Assembly (NCBI RefSeq): GCF_016808095.1
Contig: NC_068975.1
Location: forward strand, 15,693,501 to 15,757,500
Direction of reading: 5' to 3'
From: Vigna angularis
Taxonomy: Eukaryota > Streptophyta > Magnoliopsida > Fabales > Fabaceae
DNA length: 64,000 nt
Under the pieces are notes generated by a model, which was given only the letters and a program-made list of their open reading frames with translations, did no database searches and had not been told where the DNA came from. Of this stretch, positions 31,163-41,760 are shown piece after piece (position 1 is the stretch's first letter; every line of letters begins with the position of its first letter). The position numbers and the translations under genes are program-made.

Positions 31163-33345
31163 CCTGGGCACCCTTTTTGGGGCGTTGAGCACCATCTTTC
31201 CTGCAACGTTTCATGCCTGAGCGCCCTCCATTGAAGGCTGAGCGACATTCTCTCGCAAGCACGCCTGAGCGCCCTAAGTAGGGGCGTTGAGCGGTGGCAA
31301 CATTGGCCCATGGCCCAATTCAACCCTATTTAAGGATTAGCTCGACCTAGAGAGGGTATCTCTTGACAAAATTAACACAAATTTAGATTTTTCTTCAATT
31401 CTCTGAAGGCAGAAGTGGATGCGGAAGCTCTCCTCTTTAGTTTTTAGGGTTTTTCTATCTTTTTCATTCCATTGTTCATCTAGTTTCTCCATGATGATGG
31501 GGAACTAAACATTATTTGTTGTTAGGGGATGATGTAACCTTGTGAACTCTCATGTATTTGAATTGATCTTAATTATATATGCTTCTTGCATTAATTGTTA
31601 GGGTAATTCTTCTTTACTCAATGCTTGTTACGTTTAACTCATTCATTGCATGATGTATGATTTGCATGAGTATCGGGAGGTACCTTACAATTCATGTTAT
31701 GGAGAATTGCTCCCAAAAGCAGTATTGCTCAGGGATGGGGATATGACTTTTGGTCATTGGTAACAGTTGAAAAACTGTTATTTTTAGACTTAATTTTGAC
31801 CTTAAAGACAACCTTTATGACTTAGAAACTAGCTTGTAATCATGCTTTTTCTTATGTTTTGGAAATAAGAGAGTTGGATGGGTTTTATGCTTGGTTTCTG
31901 TTGTTTTTGTAGGTTTTAAGATGAATTGAACGGAAGAAGTGAAGTAGCCATAAGTTGGAGTCAGAAAAGGAAGAAAAAGTGCAATAAAGAAGAGCCGCAA
32001 GTACCGCTCAGGGGCAAAACTACTAAGCGTCAAATAGAAGAATCGCACTTACCACTGAGCGGTAATTACCACTGAGCGCCATTTTAATGGGCCTTGAGCC
32101 ACTTTTCTGTAATCTTTAAGAGTCTATATAAGGTTTTAGTCGACCTAGGGTTAGTATCTTTTGGCAGAACGAAGCAAAATCACACTTTTTTCATCCCTTG
32201 GAGGAGGATTTTGGATGCTCAAGCTCCACTCTTCAAATTCTAGGGTTCTATCTTTCATTCCTTCATTATTTTTCATCTAGTTTCACCATGATTATGGTGA
32301 ACTAAACCTTCATTGTTGTTGGGGAATCAATGTAATCCTTTGAAACTCTCATGTATTGAATTGGTTCTTTAATCTATATGTTTTCTTTCATTAATTGTTA
32401 GGGTTTTTCTTCTATACTCTATGCATGCTTTGTTTAACTCATTCAATTGCATGATCATTGATTTTATTTGTATGGACACATATAGATAAATCTAGACATG
32501 AAGGAATTTTCCCAATAGTAATATTGCCTAGACATAAGGATAGGAGGATTGATTGCCTTTAAGCTTTTGTGCGAATGTAATGCCTGAATAATTGCTAGGG
32601 AGACAGGACATTGTAAACTAGTGATTAGGAGTAGGCTTTCTTCACCAAGACATTGGGTTTAAGGTAAATTAGAAAGTGGCATTAACATTAGTGAAGAAAG
32701 ATGAATTCTTGAATACATGAGAGCGGATAGGATGAATTGAAAACCCCAACAACATCATCATTCCATATATTTCAATCACGTTTTGCTTCTTTTGTTCAAT
32801 TGATCAATACATGCATTCATATTTACTTTTTAGTATTTGCATTCAAATTTACAAGACTTCGTTCACAAGTTTAATTTAATCAACAAATCACATAACTGTT
32901 TAGGCTGTGATACGATTCAGTTACACTTGCCGAGGGTTAACAGTCATCTTAAGCTCCTAATCGTAATGCAGAATTAATTATTAGGGATACAAGGGATTGT
33001 GGTCTAGTAATTAAAGATAGGCTTTCTTCGCCGAGGGATTAGGTTTTAAGTAATTTAGAGAGTGATGTTAACAATTGAATGAAGAAGACAAATTCATATA
33101 TGCATTAGAGTAAATTAGGTGAAATCTAAACCCCAACAACATATTCATCTCATATTCAATATCGTCCATTCACCTTTGTGTTTTTCTTTCAATTGTTCAA
33201 AAATGCATTCATATTTACTTTCTTGTTTTCCATTCAAAATTCCAAATTGTTCTTCAAAAGTCTTAATTAGTTAAGTAATTACATGACAGTCTAGTGTCGT
33301 GACTCTCTTGGGAAACGATACTTGATATGATTCGGTACACTTGCC
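31163..33345 (+). mobile_element. Athila-type LTR G (plus strand), split by a solo LTR
   Basis: Parts at 31163-31757 and 32948-33345 join into one LTR body. The left tip is missing at the junction with element A. The right end stops at CTTGCCGAC and lacks the GGGTTAACA terminus, where Tat-2 gag begins. TATTTAAG near 31326 is the TATA candidate. GCTGAGCGCC-type motifs precede it, as in A. Confidence 0.75.
31758..32942 (+). mobile_element. Solo LTR of the Athila-type family
   Basis: 1185 bp, TGGTAACAG to GGGTTAACA, flanked by the perfect 5-bp target duplication GTCAT (31753-31757 and 32943-32947). TATATAAG at 32125-32132. The arms of the tip inverted repeat are TAACAGTT and AACTGTTA. A solo LTR with matching duplications is the product of recombination between the two LTRs of a former full element. 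It sits within LTR G. Confidence 0.92.
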
Positions 33346-34110
33346 GACATCTTAACACCAACCCAGACGATCGGGAAGGAAGCGAAGCGAACAGTGTGAC
33401 AATTCCTTCACCAATACCTCTTCAAACCGTACGGTCAACTGGTCTGTTGTCCTTCACGACGACCATTATGGGAGCACCCATGCTAGAGAAGCCTCCTCCC
33501 GCATTTGACAAGTATGATGGTTCCACAGATCCGGATGATCATCTTAAAACGTTTGTTAATGCGATGGCGTTTTACTCATCTAGTGATCCTGTTATGTGTA
33601 GGGCCTTTTTGTTGTTGCTTAAGGGGGAGGCATTAGCTTGGTACAATACCCTCCCTCCAAATACAATGGTTTGTTTCGCCACTGTGGAGTCTCTTTTTGG
33701 AAGATAGTATTCTTTCAACCGGGAACAAGAATTAACACATGTAGCGTTGGTTAGTACTAAGTAAGAGAAGGAGGAAACGTTGAAAGCTTTTATGAAGAGA
33801 TACAATGAGACAACGCAAGAGGTGATGGATGTCAGTCAAGCCTTCATCATCAACAACTTGTCTTCAGTTCTAAAAGTTGAATCGTTGGTAGATAGTCTAT
33901 GCGCTAGGCCACCTAAAATCGTGGACGAACTCCAAGAGAGAGCTGCGAAATTCATTCGTATTGAAGATATGCGAATTTCTCGAAAGAAGCAACAATAACA
34001 GGCCTCTATGGGGGGAAAGAGAGATGACAGATGACCGCTGTGTAACAATGACAAAGGTGGGGGTTCTCGTCCTAAGGACTTGCCTCAAACACCCAGGTTT
34101 AATCATTATA
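33346..34110 (+). pseudogene. Tat-2 gag
   Basis: Capsid motifs FDKYDGSTDPDDHLKTF, CRAFLLLLKGEALAWY, then (after a TAG at 33705-33707 and another stop near 33761) ETLKAFMKRYNETTQE and PPKIVDELQERAAKFI. It belongs to a different Tat family from Tat-1, judging by sequence. The 5' LTR and primer-binding site are absent. Confidence 0.8.
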
Positions 34111-34179
34111 CCACTCTCAATGCACCTAGGGAACGAATTCTAGAAGAGGCCTTAGTGTTGAGGTTCCTCCCCTAGTCAA

Positions 34180-34960
34180 GAAGAAGCTACACCTAGAAAG
34201 GCTCACGGGAAAAAGCATTGCCAATACCATCAAAATCTAGGGCATACTATTGAGGAGTATGCAACACTAAAAGATAAGATCAAAGAGCTTATCCGTGGAG
34301 GGCACCTCCATAAGTACGTAAAGGAGAAGTGGACAGAGATAACAAGTTCGCCCACAAGAAAGTCTCCGCGTGGGAGCCCTTATCGATCATATCAAAGGGA
34401 CGAGCAGAGATATCAGATCAGATGGCAAAGTCATAGCCGCAGTCGTAGTCGTGACCGATCAGTACTCGAAAACATTAATACAATTTCCAGAGGGTTTCTT
34501 GGAGGAGGTGCGTCATCTTCTGCTCGCAAAAGGAATCTAAGGAGTTTAAGAACCGTTCATATGGTGGCTAAAAAGCCTAGATCCTTGCCACCTATCACTT
34601 TCACTGATGAGGATTTCCATGCGCCTGATCTTGACCAGGATGACCCAATGGTGATTACAGTTGAGATCGCTCGGTATAGCGTTAGTAAAGTATTAATTGA
34701 CCAAGGAAGTTAGGTAAACATCTTGTATTGGAAGACGTTTCTCATGATGGATTTATCTGAAGATGTCATAGTTCCTTTCAACGAACATATAGTAGGGTTT
34801 ACAGGAGAAAGGGTTGATACTCGAGGATTCTAGACTTGAGAACTCGGCTCGGTATAGGGAGAGACGCAAGGGAGATCAGGGTAAGGTTTTTAATAGTGGA
34901 GGTTAATACCTCGTACAACGTCTTGCTAGGACGACCATGTTTAAATGCGTTCATCGTCAA
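34180..34960 (+). pseudogene. Tat-2 nucleocapsid knuckle and protease, multiply broken
   Basis: HCQYHQNLGHTIEEY (about 34219-34263) matches the Tat knuckle but its last cysteine is Tyr. From 34560, PPITFTDEDFHAPDLDQDDP and KVLIDQGS mark the protease, followed at once by a TAG. NILYWKTF, VGFTGERVDTRGF and LLGRPCLNAF continue with further stops. Homology ends abruptly at 34960; RT is missing and the element resumes at 51831. Confidence 0.8.
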
Positions 34961-35116
34961 TCCACTCAATAGCCAACGTTAAAAATGACCGGTGGCATTT
35001 TTGTAAATAAATGCAATTATTAAACGTCATTTAAAATTGTAATTCGACTTAAAAGGATATAAAACATCGAATGCCCTAGCGTTTGACATCAAAAGCTTAG
35101 TGAATTCAATAAAAAT
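34961..35116. other. Unassigned junction sequence
   Basis: About 155 AT-rich bases join the Tat-2 protease to the Tekay integrase. I recognise nothing in them. Confidence 0.5.
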
Positions 35117-36454
35117 TTGAGCGAGAGATTGAAAATTCATTCACTTTATAACAGAGTGTGTATCCCTGCAAGGAGTGAATTAAAACATTTAATTTTAGAC
35201 GAAGGCCATAAAAGTCGTCTTAGCATACATCCAGGTATGACTAAGATGTATAAGGACCTGAAAGAGTCATTTTGGTGGAATGGAATGAAGAGGGATGTGG
35301 CCGAATTTGTAGCAGCCTGCTTGGTGTGTCAAAAGGCAAAAGTGGAGCATCAAAAACCGGGAGGGATGTTACGACAGTTAGACATTCCTCAATGGAAGTG
35401 GGATAGTATCTCGATGGACTTTGTAACACATTTACCAAAATCATCAAAAGGTCACGATTCTATCTGGGTTATCGTTGATAGACTAACCAAGAGCGCTCAC
35501 TTTTTACCTATTAATCAACGTATGTCACTAGAAAAGCTGACGGAGTTATACATCGGGGAAGTAGTGAGGTTGCATGGCATACCTACAAGCATTGTGTCAG
35601 ACAGAGATCCAAGGTTTACTTCAAGGTTTTGGCAGACGCTACAGAAGGCTCTAGGAACACAGTTGAAGATGAGTTCGGCCTATCACCCTCAGACTGATGG
35701 TCAAACAGAAAGGACTATTCAATCTTTGGAGGATTTGCTGAGAACTTGTGTATTAGATCATCTTGGAAGTTGGAATGAGATACTACCATTAGTAGAATTT
35801 ACTTACAACAACAGTTATCATTCCAGTATTGGTATGCCACCATATGAAGCTTTATATGGAAGAAGATGTAGAACACCGTTGTGTTGGTTTCAAGATGGGG
35901 AAGCACTGACAGTGGGACCCGAGCTATTACAACAAACCACAGAAAAAATAAAATTAGTCCAAGATCGGATGAAAGCAACTCAAAGTAGACAAAAGTCATA
36001 TGCCGACAAAAGAAGAAGACCGTTAGAATTTGAAGAAGGAGATCATGTATTCTTACGAGTAACGCCAACTACAGGAGTCGGGAGAGCTATCAAGATGAGG
36101 AAACTGACACCAAAATTTCTCGGACCGTATCAAATTCTCAAAAAGATTGGACCAGTGGCTTATGAGATAGCACTACCACCTCGATTGACAAATTTGCATG
36201 ATGTTTTTCATGTATCCCAACTGAGGAAGTATATTCCAGATCCAAAGCATGTGTTAGAAGTTGATGAAATTCAGGTCAAGGAAAATTTAACAATGGAAGT
36301 TGGCCCAGTGCGTATACTAGATGTTCAAATGAAAAAGTTAAGAGGGAAGGATATTCGCACGGTAAAGGTACTTTGGAATGAAGACACACAGCAAATGACT
36401 TGGGAATTGGAAGAATTTATGATAAAGGAATATCCATATCTCTTTTGTAAGTAA
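35117..36454 (+). CDS. Tekay-like chromovirus integrase, open 445 codons, 5' truncated
   Basis: The frame starts inside the integrase N-terminus (NRVCIPARSELKHLILDEGH). The zinc-binding histidine/cysteine set is present (HKSRLSIHPG, CLVCQKAK). The core has SMDFVTHLPKS, VSDRDPRF and the Glu of DGQTE. A GPY/F-type block (GPYQILKKIGPVAYEIALP) and HDVFHVSQLRKY follow, and the end (VLWNEDTQQMTWELEEFM) is a chromodomain-type tail that guides insertion to heterochromatin in this lineage. Everything upstream (gag to RNase H) is missing. The open frame suggests recent activity before truncation. Residues before NRVC are probably not integrase. Confidence 0.9.
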   Translation: MSERLKIHSLYNRVCIPARSELKHLILDEGHKSRLSIHPGMTKMYKDLKESFWWNGMKRDVAEFVAACLVCQKAKVEHQKPGGMLRQLDIPQWKWDSISMDFVTHLPKSSKGHDSIWVIVDRLTKSAHFLPINQRMSLEKLTELYIGEVVRLHGIPTSIVSDRDPRFTSRFWQTLQKALGTQLKMSSAYHPQTDGQTERTIQSLEDLLRTCVLDHLGSWNEILPLVEFTYNNSYHSSIGMPPYEALYGRRCRTPLCWFQDGEALTVGPELLQQTTEKIKLVQDRMKATQSRQKSYADKRRRPLEFEEGDHVFLRVTPTTGVGRAIKMRKLTPKFLGPYQILKKIGPVAYEIALPPRLTNLHDVFHVSQLRKYIPDPKHVLEVDEIQVKENLTMEVGPVRILDVQMKKLRGKDIRTVKVLWNEDTQQMTWELEEFMIKEYPYLFCK

Positions 36455-36719
36455 TTTTTTTTAGTCTTTGTTTAAATAAATAATTTTCGAGGGCGAAAAT
36501 AATTGTTGTTGGGGAGATTGTAAGATCCTTGAAAATATTTGTAAGTTAAAATGTAAGATCCATAAATAAAAAATATTTATAATTGTAAATTTTAACATTT
36601 TATTAGTAATAATAATTTTAATGGATAGAAAAATGTAAATTTTTGGATATAAAGTTATAGTAATTCTAGAGGGACAGCTTCAAATTTTTGGTAATTTATT
36701 TAGGATTTTTTTTAAGAAA

Positions 36720-36930
36720 AGTGAATAGTGAATAGTAAATAGTGAATAGTGAATAGTGAATAGTTAAAAAAAAATATATATATATATATTAAAATAAATT
36801 GTGGAAGAGAACACTCCACGTAGAATTAATCATTCAGAGATAAGAATGATGAATAAAAAATAATTTTTGAATAGTAAAAATGAATAGTAAAAGTGAATAG
36901 TAAAAATGAATAGTAAAAAATGAATAGTAA
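36720..36930 (+). repeat. GTGAATA / GAATAGTAAAAAT minisatellite upstream of the Tekay TATA box
   Basis: Seven GTGAATA-type units at 36720-36765, a TA run at 36775-36790, and about five GAATAGTAAAAAT-type units at 36866-36930, ending 12 bases before the TATA box. Confidence 0.9.
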
Positions 36931-37329
36931 AATTTTTTGGCTATAAATAGCCAAGGGGGGGAGGCTGAAAATTTGCACCAAAATTCTAGAGAAATTGTGA
37001 GATAAGAGAGTTGGAGGAAATTATAGTTAAAGAGGGGAAATTCTGGAAGTTTCCGGAGAACGGTTTGAGAAGAGGAAACTAAGTCTGGAATAGAGGTAAG
37101 GGAAGCTAACTTTGAGTATTTCTTTTTGTATTATCTTGAGTCTTGAATATGCTATAATTTTTCTTTTGTCTGATTTTAAATCTTGAATATGGAGTATTTT
37201 GTTTCTGTATGATTTTGAATTTTAAATAAGAGTATGTTTTGTGTTAATATCCAAGTGTGATAGTTGTAAAATATGATGTTGATTATGTTATGCCAATTGT
37301 ATGTTATTAGTGGTTTATTTTTGTATTTT

Positions 37330-37770
37330 GGAAGGATTAGAAATTGTCTAACCGGCTCTGCCAGATTCAATTTCTTGTTTCCCCAAACATTTTATTGTTT
37401 TCCTTATTTATTTTTATTGTTTTTTTGGAAGGATTAGAAATTGTCTAACCGGCTCTGCCAGATTCAATTTCTTGATTCCCCAAACTTTTATTTCCTTCCG
37501 TATTTATTTTATTACATTTTTGGAAGGATTAGAAGTTGTCTAACCGGCTCTGCCAGATTCAACTTCTTGTTTCCCCAAACTATTTATTTCTTTGCTTATT
37601 TATTTTATTGCATTTTTGGAAGGATTAGAAGTTGTCTAACCGGCTCTGCCAGATTCAACTTCTTATTTCCCCAGACATATATTGTTCTTGTTATTTAATT
37701 ATATTGTATTGATGGATGGATTAGAAGTTGTCTAACCGGCTCTGCCAGATTCAACTTCTTGTTTCCCCAT
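37330..37770 (+). repeat. Five tandem ~96-bp units, each with a 37-nt hairpin
   Basis: Unit starts at 37330, 37427, 37522, 37618 and 37714. Each contains AGAARTTG-TCT-AACC-GGC-TCT-GCC-AGA-TT-CAAYTTCT, a nested inverted repeat. Hairpins are at 37339-37375, 37436-37472, 37531-37567, 37627-37663 and 37723-37759. Confidence 0.92.
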
Positions 37771-38794
37771 GAATTTTTATATTAAGATTATTTTTATGAT
37801 TGTCAAATATTGTATTCTTCTATGACCATTTATAGTAATGTTTTATTATTGTTAATTGTTTATAATTATCTTGTATGAATTCTATTATGGATGTTTATTG
37901 TGATGAATTTATTGAATGAGTTTGTTGGCTGAAATTAATCTTGTTGGAAGGTTTGGAATAAGGGTTCTGTAATAGCTTGTATATGGGTATTAAATATATA
38001 AACAGTGTTTGAGGTTGTTGTGAGAGGAAGTAAAATTAGGCATTTTAAGATTTAGAGCATAAGAAAACAAGGCAGATAAATTAAATAAATAAATTGTTAA
38101 TTATTGAAGGCCTCCCTTTGTTGGTAGGATAGAGGAACCTTAAAAACCTGAGTTGGCACATCCCTGATCATAGAGCAGCCCTGGCCTGGTCCAGTCAGTT
38201 GTGACTAGTCATATGTGCTGGCGTCGAAGGTGAGTTTGATGCGTTCAGACATCTGGGTCCTCTCCGGTGACCAATTGGGGTAAAGAAAAATCTCTACTAG
38301 GATGAAAATAAAATAAAACAAGTTGATTGTAGATGCATAATATTATCATGGTAAAAATTTCATATATATTTTATTTATCATTACATTGAGCCCAGACTTT
38401 AATATGTAGTTCCTAAGATATGTTGATATATTTTGGTTGATCCATGATCTTTGTTTGGTGAAAATATGTTGAGTTATACTCGGTATGGTCAAAATGAGTT
38501 TATAATATGAAGTATGATATCTGGCAATATGTTTAATTTATTGACACCAAAATAGGTTATTGTCAAATTATGATTAGAGAATGAACATGATTGAGTTATG
38601 CAGAGAAGAAGTTATGAATTGTTGATTTGATGAAATGTTGGAGTGGATAAGAGGGTATGAAATGTTGATTTGATGAAATGTTGGAGTAGATATAAGAAAT
38701 CATTGCTTATGAAATGATGTTTCCTACGGGAAGTAGTATGTTCGGTTTATACCATGGGAGCTTGATATGAGCAAAGTAACACCTGAGGTTTATG

Positions 38795-38964
38795 AAAGCA
38801 GGCAGCAAGTGGTCTGACCATAAGGCTTTGACATAAATATGTGGTTCATAAGTTTTATAGAAGCAGGCAGAGAGAGGTCTGACCTTAAGGCTTCAGAGAG
38901 TAATACATAGTATACAGGTGAGGCTTAAGGAAGCAGGCAGAGAGCGGTCTGACCATAAGGCTTC
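38795..38964 (+). repeat. Three ~65-70-bp units with a 35-nt hairpin in the Tekay LTR
   Basis: AAGCAGGCAG...GGTCTGACC...AAGGCTT recurs at 38795-38829, 38860-38894 and 38930-38964. The outer arms are RAAGC/GCTTY, and the inner GGTC-T-GACC is palindromic. Confidence 0.85.
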
Positions 38965-39457
38965 GTGAGTAAGCATGGTAAAATTGTAAGGTTTATGAAA
39001 TTGAGGAAGTTGATTTTGATAATGATGAATTAATGACATCGGGGAAATGATATTTTAGTAATTGTAGAAATACATGTTTGAACTATTCTTATTACAAGTT
39101 TAATGATTGATATGATATGGTTGGCTTACCCTTATTTGTTTGTTCTATGATCATATAACTCATGTTATATGTGATTAGATAATGTTGCAGATGCGGTTGA
39201 AAAAGCTTAGAGATGAGAGAGATGCGGGGAAAAACTTTCAGGGATTTTTGTAAAAAGAATAAATTTGTATTGGGAAGATTATGTTGTGTAAAACTTATAA
39301 GTTGAAATTTCAATGATGAAGACTATATTGTTTAAAGTTTGTAAGTTTGGTATTGTACATTGGAGTAATTGAAATAAAGTTTGATTGTTTATATGAGATA
39401 TCAAATTAATTTAGTCTCTACTATCAGTAATACCCTTTAAAATATTTGGGTGTTACA

Positions 39458-39845
39458 CGGTACACTACCGCTTAGCGGTAAACTACCACTCAGCGGTAAG
39501 TGCGCGAGTTCGTTTCTTCCCCTCAGCGGCCTTTTCACCCCTCAGCGGAGCCAACGTGGGTTTCTGAGTGCCGCTGAGCAGTAAAATGCCGCTGAGCGGT
39601 GGTTACGGCTTCTCCTTTTTCACTTTTTAATGTCTTTTCTGATTCCATTCCTATCCTTCTTCACTTCTTTCGCCAAATTCACCTTAAAACCTGCATAAAA
39701 CACTGAAATCAAGCATAAACCTGTCCAACTCTCTTATTTCTAAAAATATAACCAAAAGCATGATTTCAAGCTAGTTTCTAAGTGTTAAAGGTTGCTTTTA
39801 GTATCAAATTTAAGCATGAAAATAACAGTTTTTCAACTGTTATCA
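39458..39845 (-). repeat. Element B left (3') LTR remnant
   Basis: 388 bp ending TTATCA. It has four GCTCAGCGG/GCTGAGCGG-type palindromes. Cut by the Tekay LTR. Confidence 0.85.
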
Positions 39846-41450
39846 CAACCCCAAACTTAGAACTTTGCTTGTCCTCAAGCAAACAAAATGTAACTCAATC
39901 TTATACCAATCTGTACAATGGTTCACTCATTCAAAAATCCTCTTTTCAAGATAAGTAAAAACTTCAATTAACCTCATGACAAAGATTTCAATCAAGATGT
40001 GCACATGCTTTGGGTGTTCACAAAATCACTTAATATCCAGCAAATGCTATTTTTCATGAATGATCAATCAACTAACCATGGATGTTCATGTGCTTATGGA
40101 ATATTTCCTCACTAGGTAAAGTGTTTCTCTCAAACACAAGTATATAAGAGGTAATCACTCATTCACTCTACTATCATAGTGTCACATGAATTGACTTTGC
40201 CTTTCATTTAACCACAATCAAATAAATTCACAAGCATGCATCATCACAAGGACTTTCAATGGCTTATAATGTGGCTGGGCTAACAAGAAAATTGGTTTTT
40301 CTAGATCACAAAACCCTTGAGTTAAGAGAATCATATAAACACAATCATTCTTACTTTTCCAACTTTCCTTTGCATTGAGCTTTGCTTTTTCTTTTCTTTT
40401 CTTTTCTTTCTCTTTTCACATACTTAATTCTTAGCTCTTAGCTCAATGCTTTCAATTTCCCTTTCTATTTTCCAACAACCCCAAACTTGAACATTTGTCA
40501 ATACCACAAAATATTTTCTACTTAACTCAAGGTAAAGCTCTCAACAAGGGTTTTAAATTTATGTTCAAGGCTAGGGGTTCAAATGATAGAACACATAGTG
40601 TTCTCTTTTGTGGCTTATTTCATGCAATTTGGCTAATATAAGGGTTACCAACAAACGACCTTGATCATCTAATGCAAACAAGCAAGTAATTGAATCATAG
40701 AAAACCTGGGCAAAGTTATTCATGCTTCCAAAGTAATAACTTCAAAGTAATAACTCTTGAGCTCAAAACCTCACATAAAAGCTCATTCACAGTTGACATA
40801 CACATCCTGCTTAATATTACAATCACAATCATAATAACTTGCATTTGTTCACAAAGCTTGTGAACCACCTGTATAAGCATGTAATGTGCACATCTCAACA
40901 TCAATCTATATTAAAGCCTCATTCAAGCATTACTTATCAAACAATCACAATCATCAGCAAACCATCCTAACAGATAAAGTTTCCAATTGAGTACATCAAA
41001 CCCTATTCTAAAAACAAATAAATAAGACAAATCCTGCTTTAGTGCTTTGAAAAACTCAGCCCCATGATGCTCTCTCCCAACCCCAAACTTAGATGGAAAA
41101 CTAGTGAAAAGGTGAGTAAAAGGAAGATTTTCTCAAGAGGGATGAGGAAAAGGTTGTAGAGATCCTTTGAAAAAGTATGTAGGAGTGTGTGTGCAAAGAA
41201 GAGTATGCGCAGCTTAGGGTATAAAAATACCCTAATGGGCTCGGGTTCCGCTAAGGGGCAACCTAACCCAGTCTGCGACACTACCGCTCAGCGGCACTTA
41301 CGGTAAGTGCTCTCCTTCTCCTTAGCTTGACCTAAATGCGTCCTAAACATACCCCTAACTGGCTTCCTGCAATTAAGGTCTTAGATCACTCAAACATTCA
41401 ATCCCTATTATGCAACTAAAGCAGAATAAAAACAAACAATACAGATAAAA
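39846..41450 (-). other. Element B 3' block and spacer, no gene
   Basis: It carries three copies of CAACCCCAAACTT: the terminal polypurine box (39846-39858), one at 40476-40488 and one at 41078-41090. The palindrome TTAGGGTAT-AAAA-ATACCCTAA lies at 41214-41235. ORF3 has been deleted near 41036, where sequence corresponding to D 55857 joins that of D about 57570. Confidence 0.8.
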
Positions 41451-41458
41451 TCAATCAA

Positions 41459-41760
41459 CTGGGTTGCCTCCCAGGTAGCGCTTGTTTAACGTCACGAGCC
41501 TGACCCAAAATCCTCCAGCACCCTTCAGTAGATGGAAATCTTTCTTACCAACACCCATCAGTAGGTGTATACAAACATAGTATCCTTCAGTAGATACTCT
41601 TCCGCCTAACATCCATCAGTAGATGTAAACCCTGTAACAAACTTATAACAAAAACAAAAATACCCAAAAGTTCAAAATTACATCACCAAAACAAAAATTA
41701 AAAAAGTTCTTAAATCACTGGGTTGTCTCCCAACAAGCGCTCTTTTAACGTCACTAGCTT
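41459..41760 (-). repeat. Element B hairpin module
   Basis: CTGGG-TTGCCT-CCCAG at 41459-41474 and a second copy at 41718-41733. Between them are ACACC-CATCAGTA-GGTGT (41551-41568), AGTATC-CTTCAGTA-GATACT (41579-41598) and ACATC-CATCAGTA-GATGT (41609-41626). Confidence 0.85.

Larger units (their letters stand above)
36519..39457 (+). mobile_element. 3' LTR of the Tekay-like element (2.9 kb)
   Basis: TGTAAGATCC follows the purine-rich GTTGGGGAGAT, and the LTR ends GGGTGTTACA. TATAAATA at 36942-36949 lies inside the palindrome TTGGCTAT-AA-ATAGCCAA. Upstream are TGAATAGT-type tandem repeats; downstream are two tandem hairpin arrays. It joins element B's left LTR at 39458. The 5' LTR is not in the window. 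Confidence 0.85.

Noticed and set aside
37441..37698. 85-codon frame in the Tekay LTR with repeated peptide
   Set aside because: It simply reads the 96-bp tandem units; their variation follows pairing, not codons.
37330..37770. Possible CRISPR-like array (regular repeats with spacers)
   Set aside because: Plant DNA; units are contiguous tandem repeats in an LTR with similar spacers.
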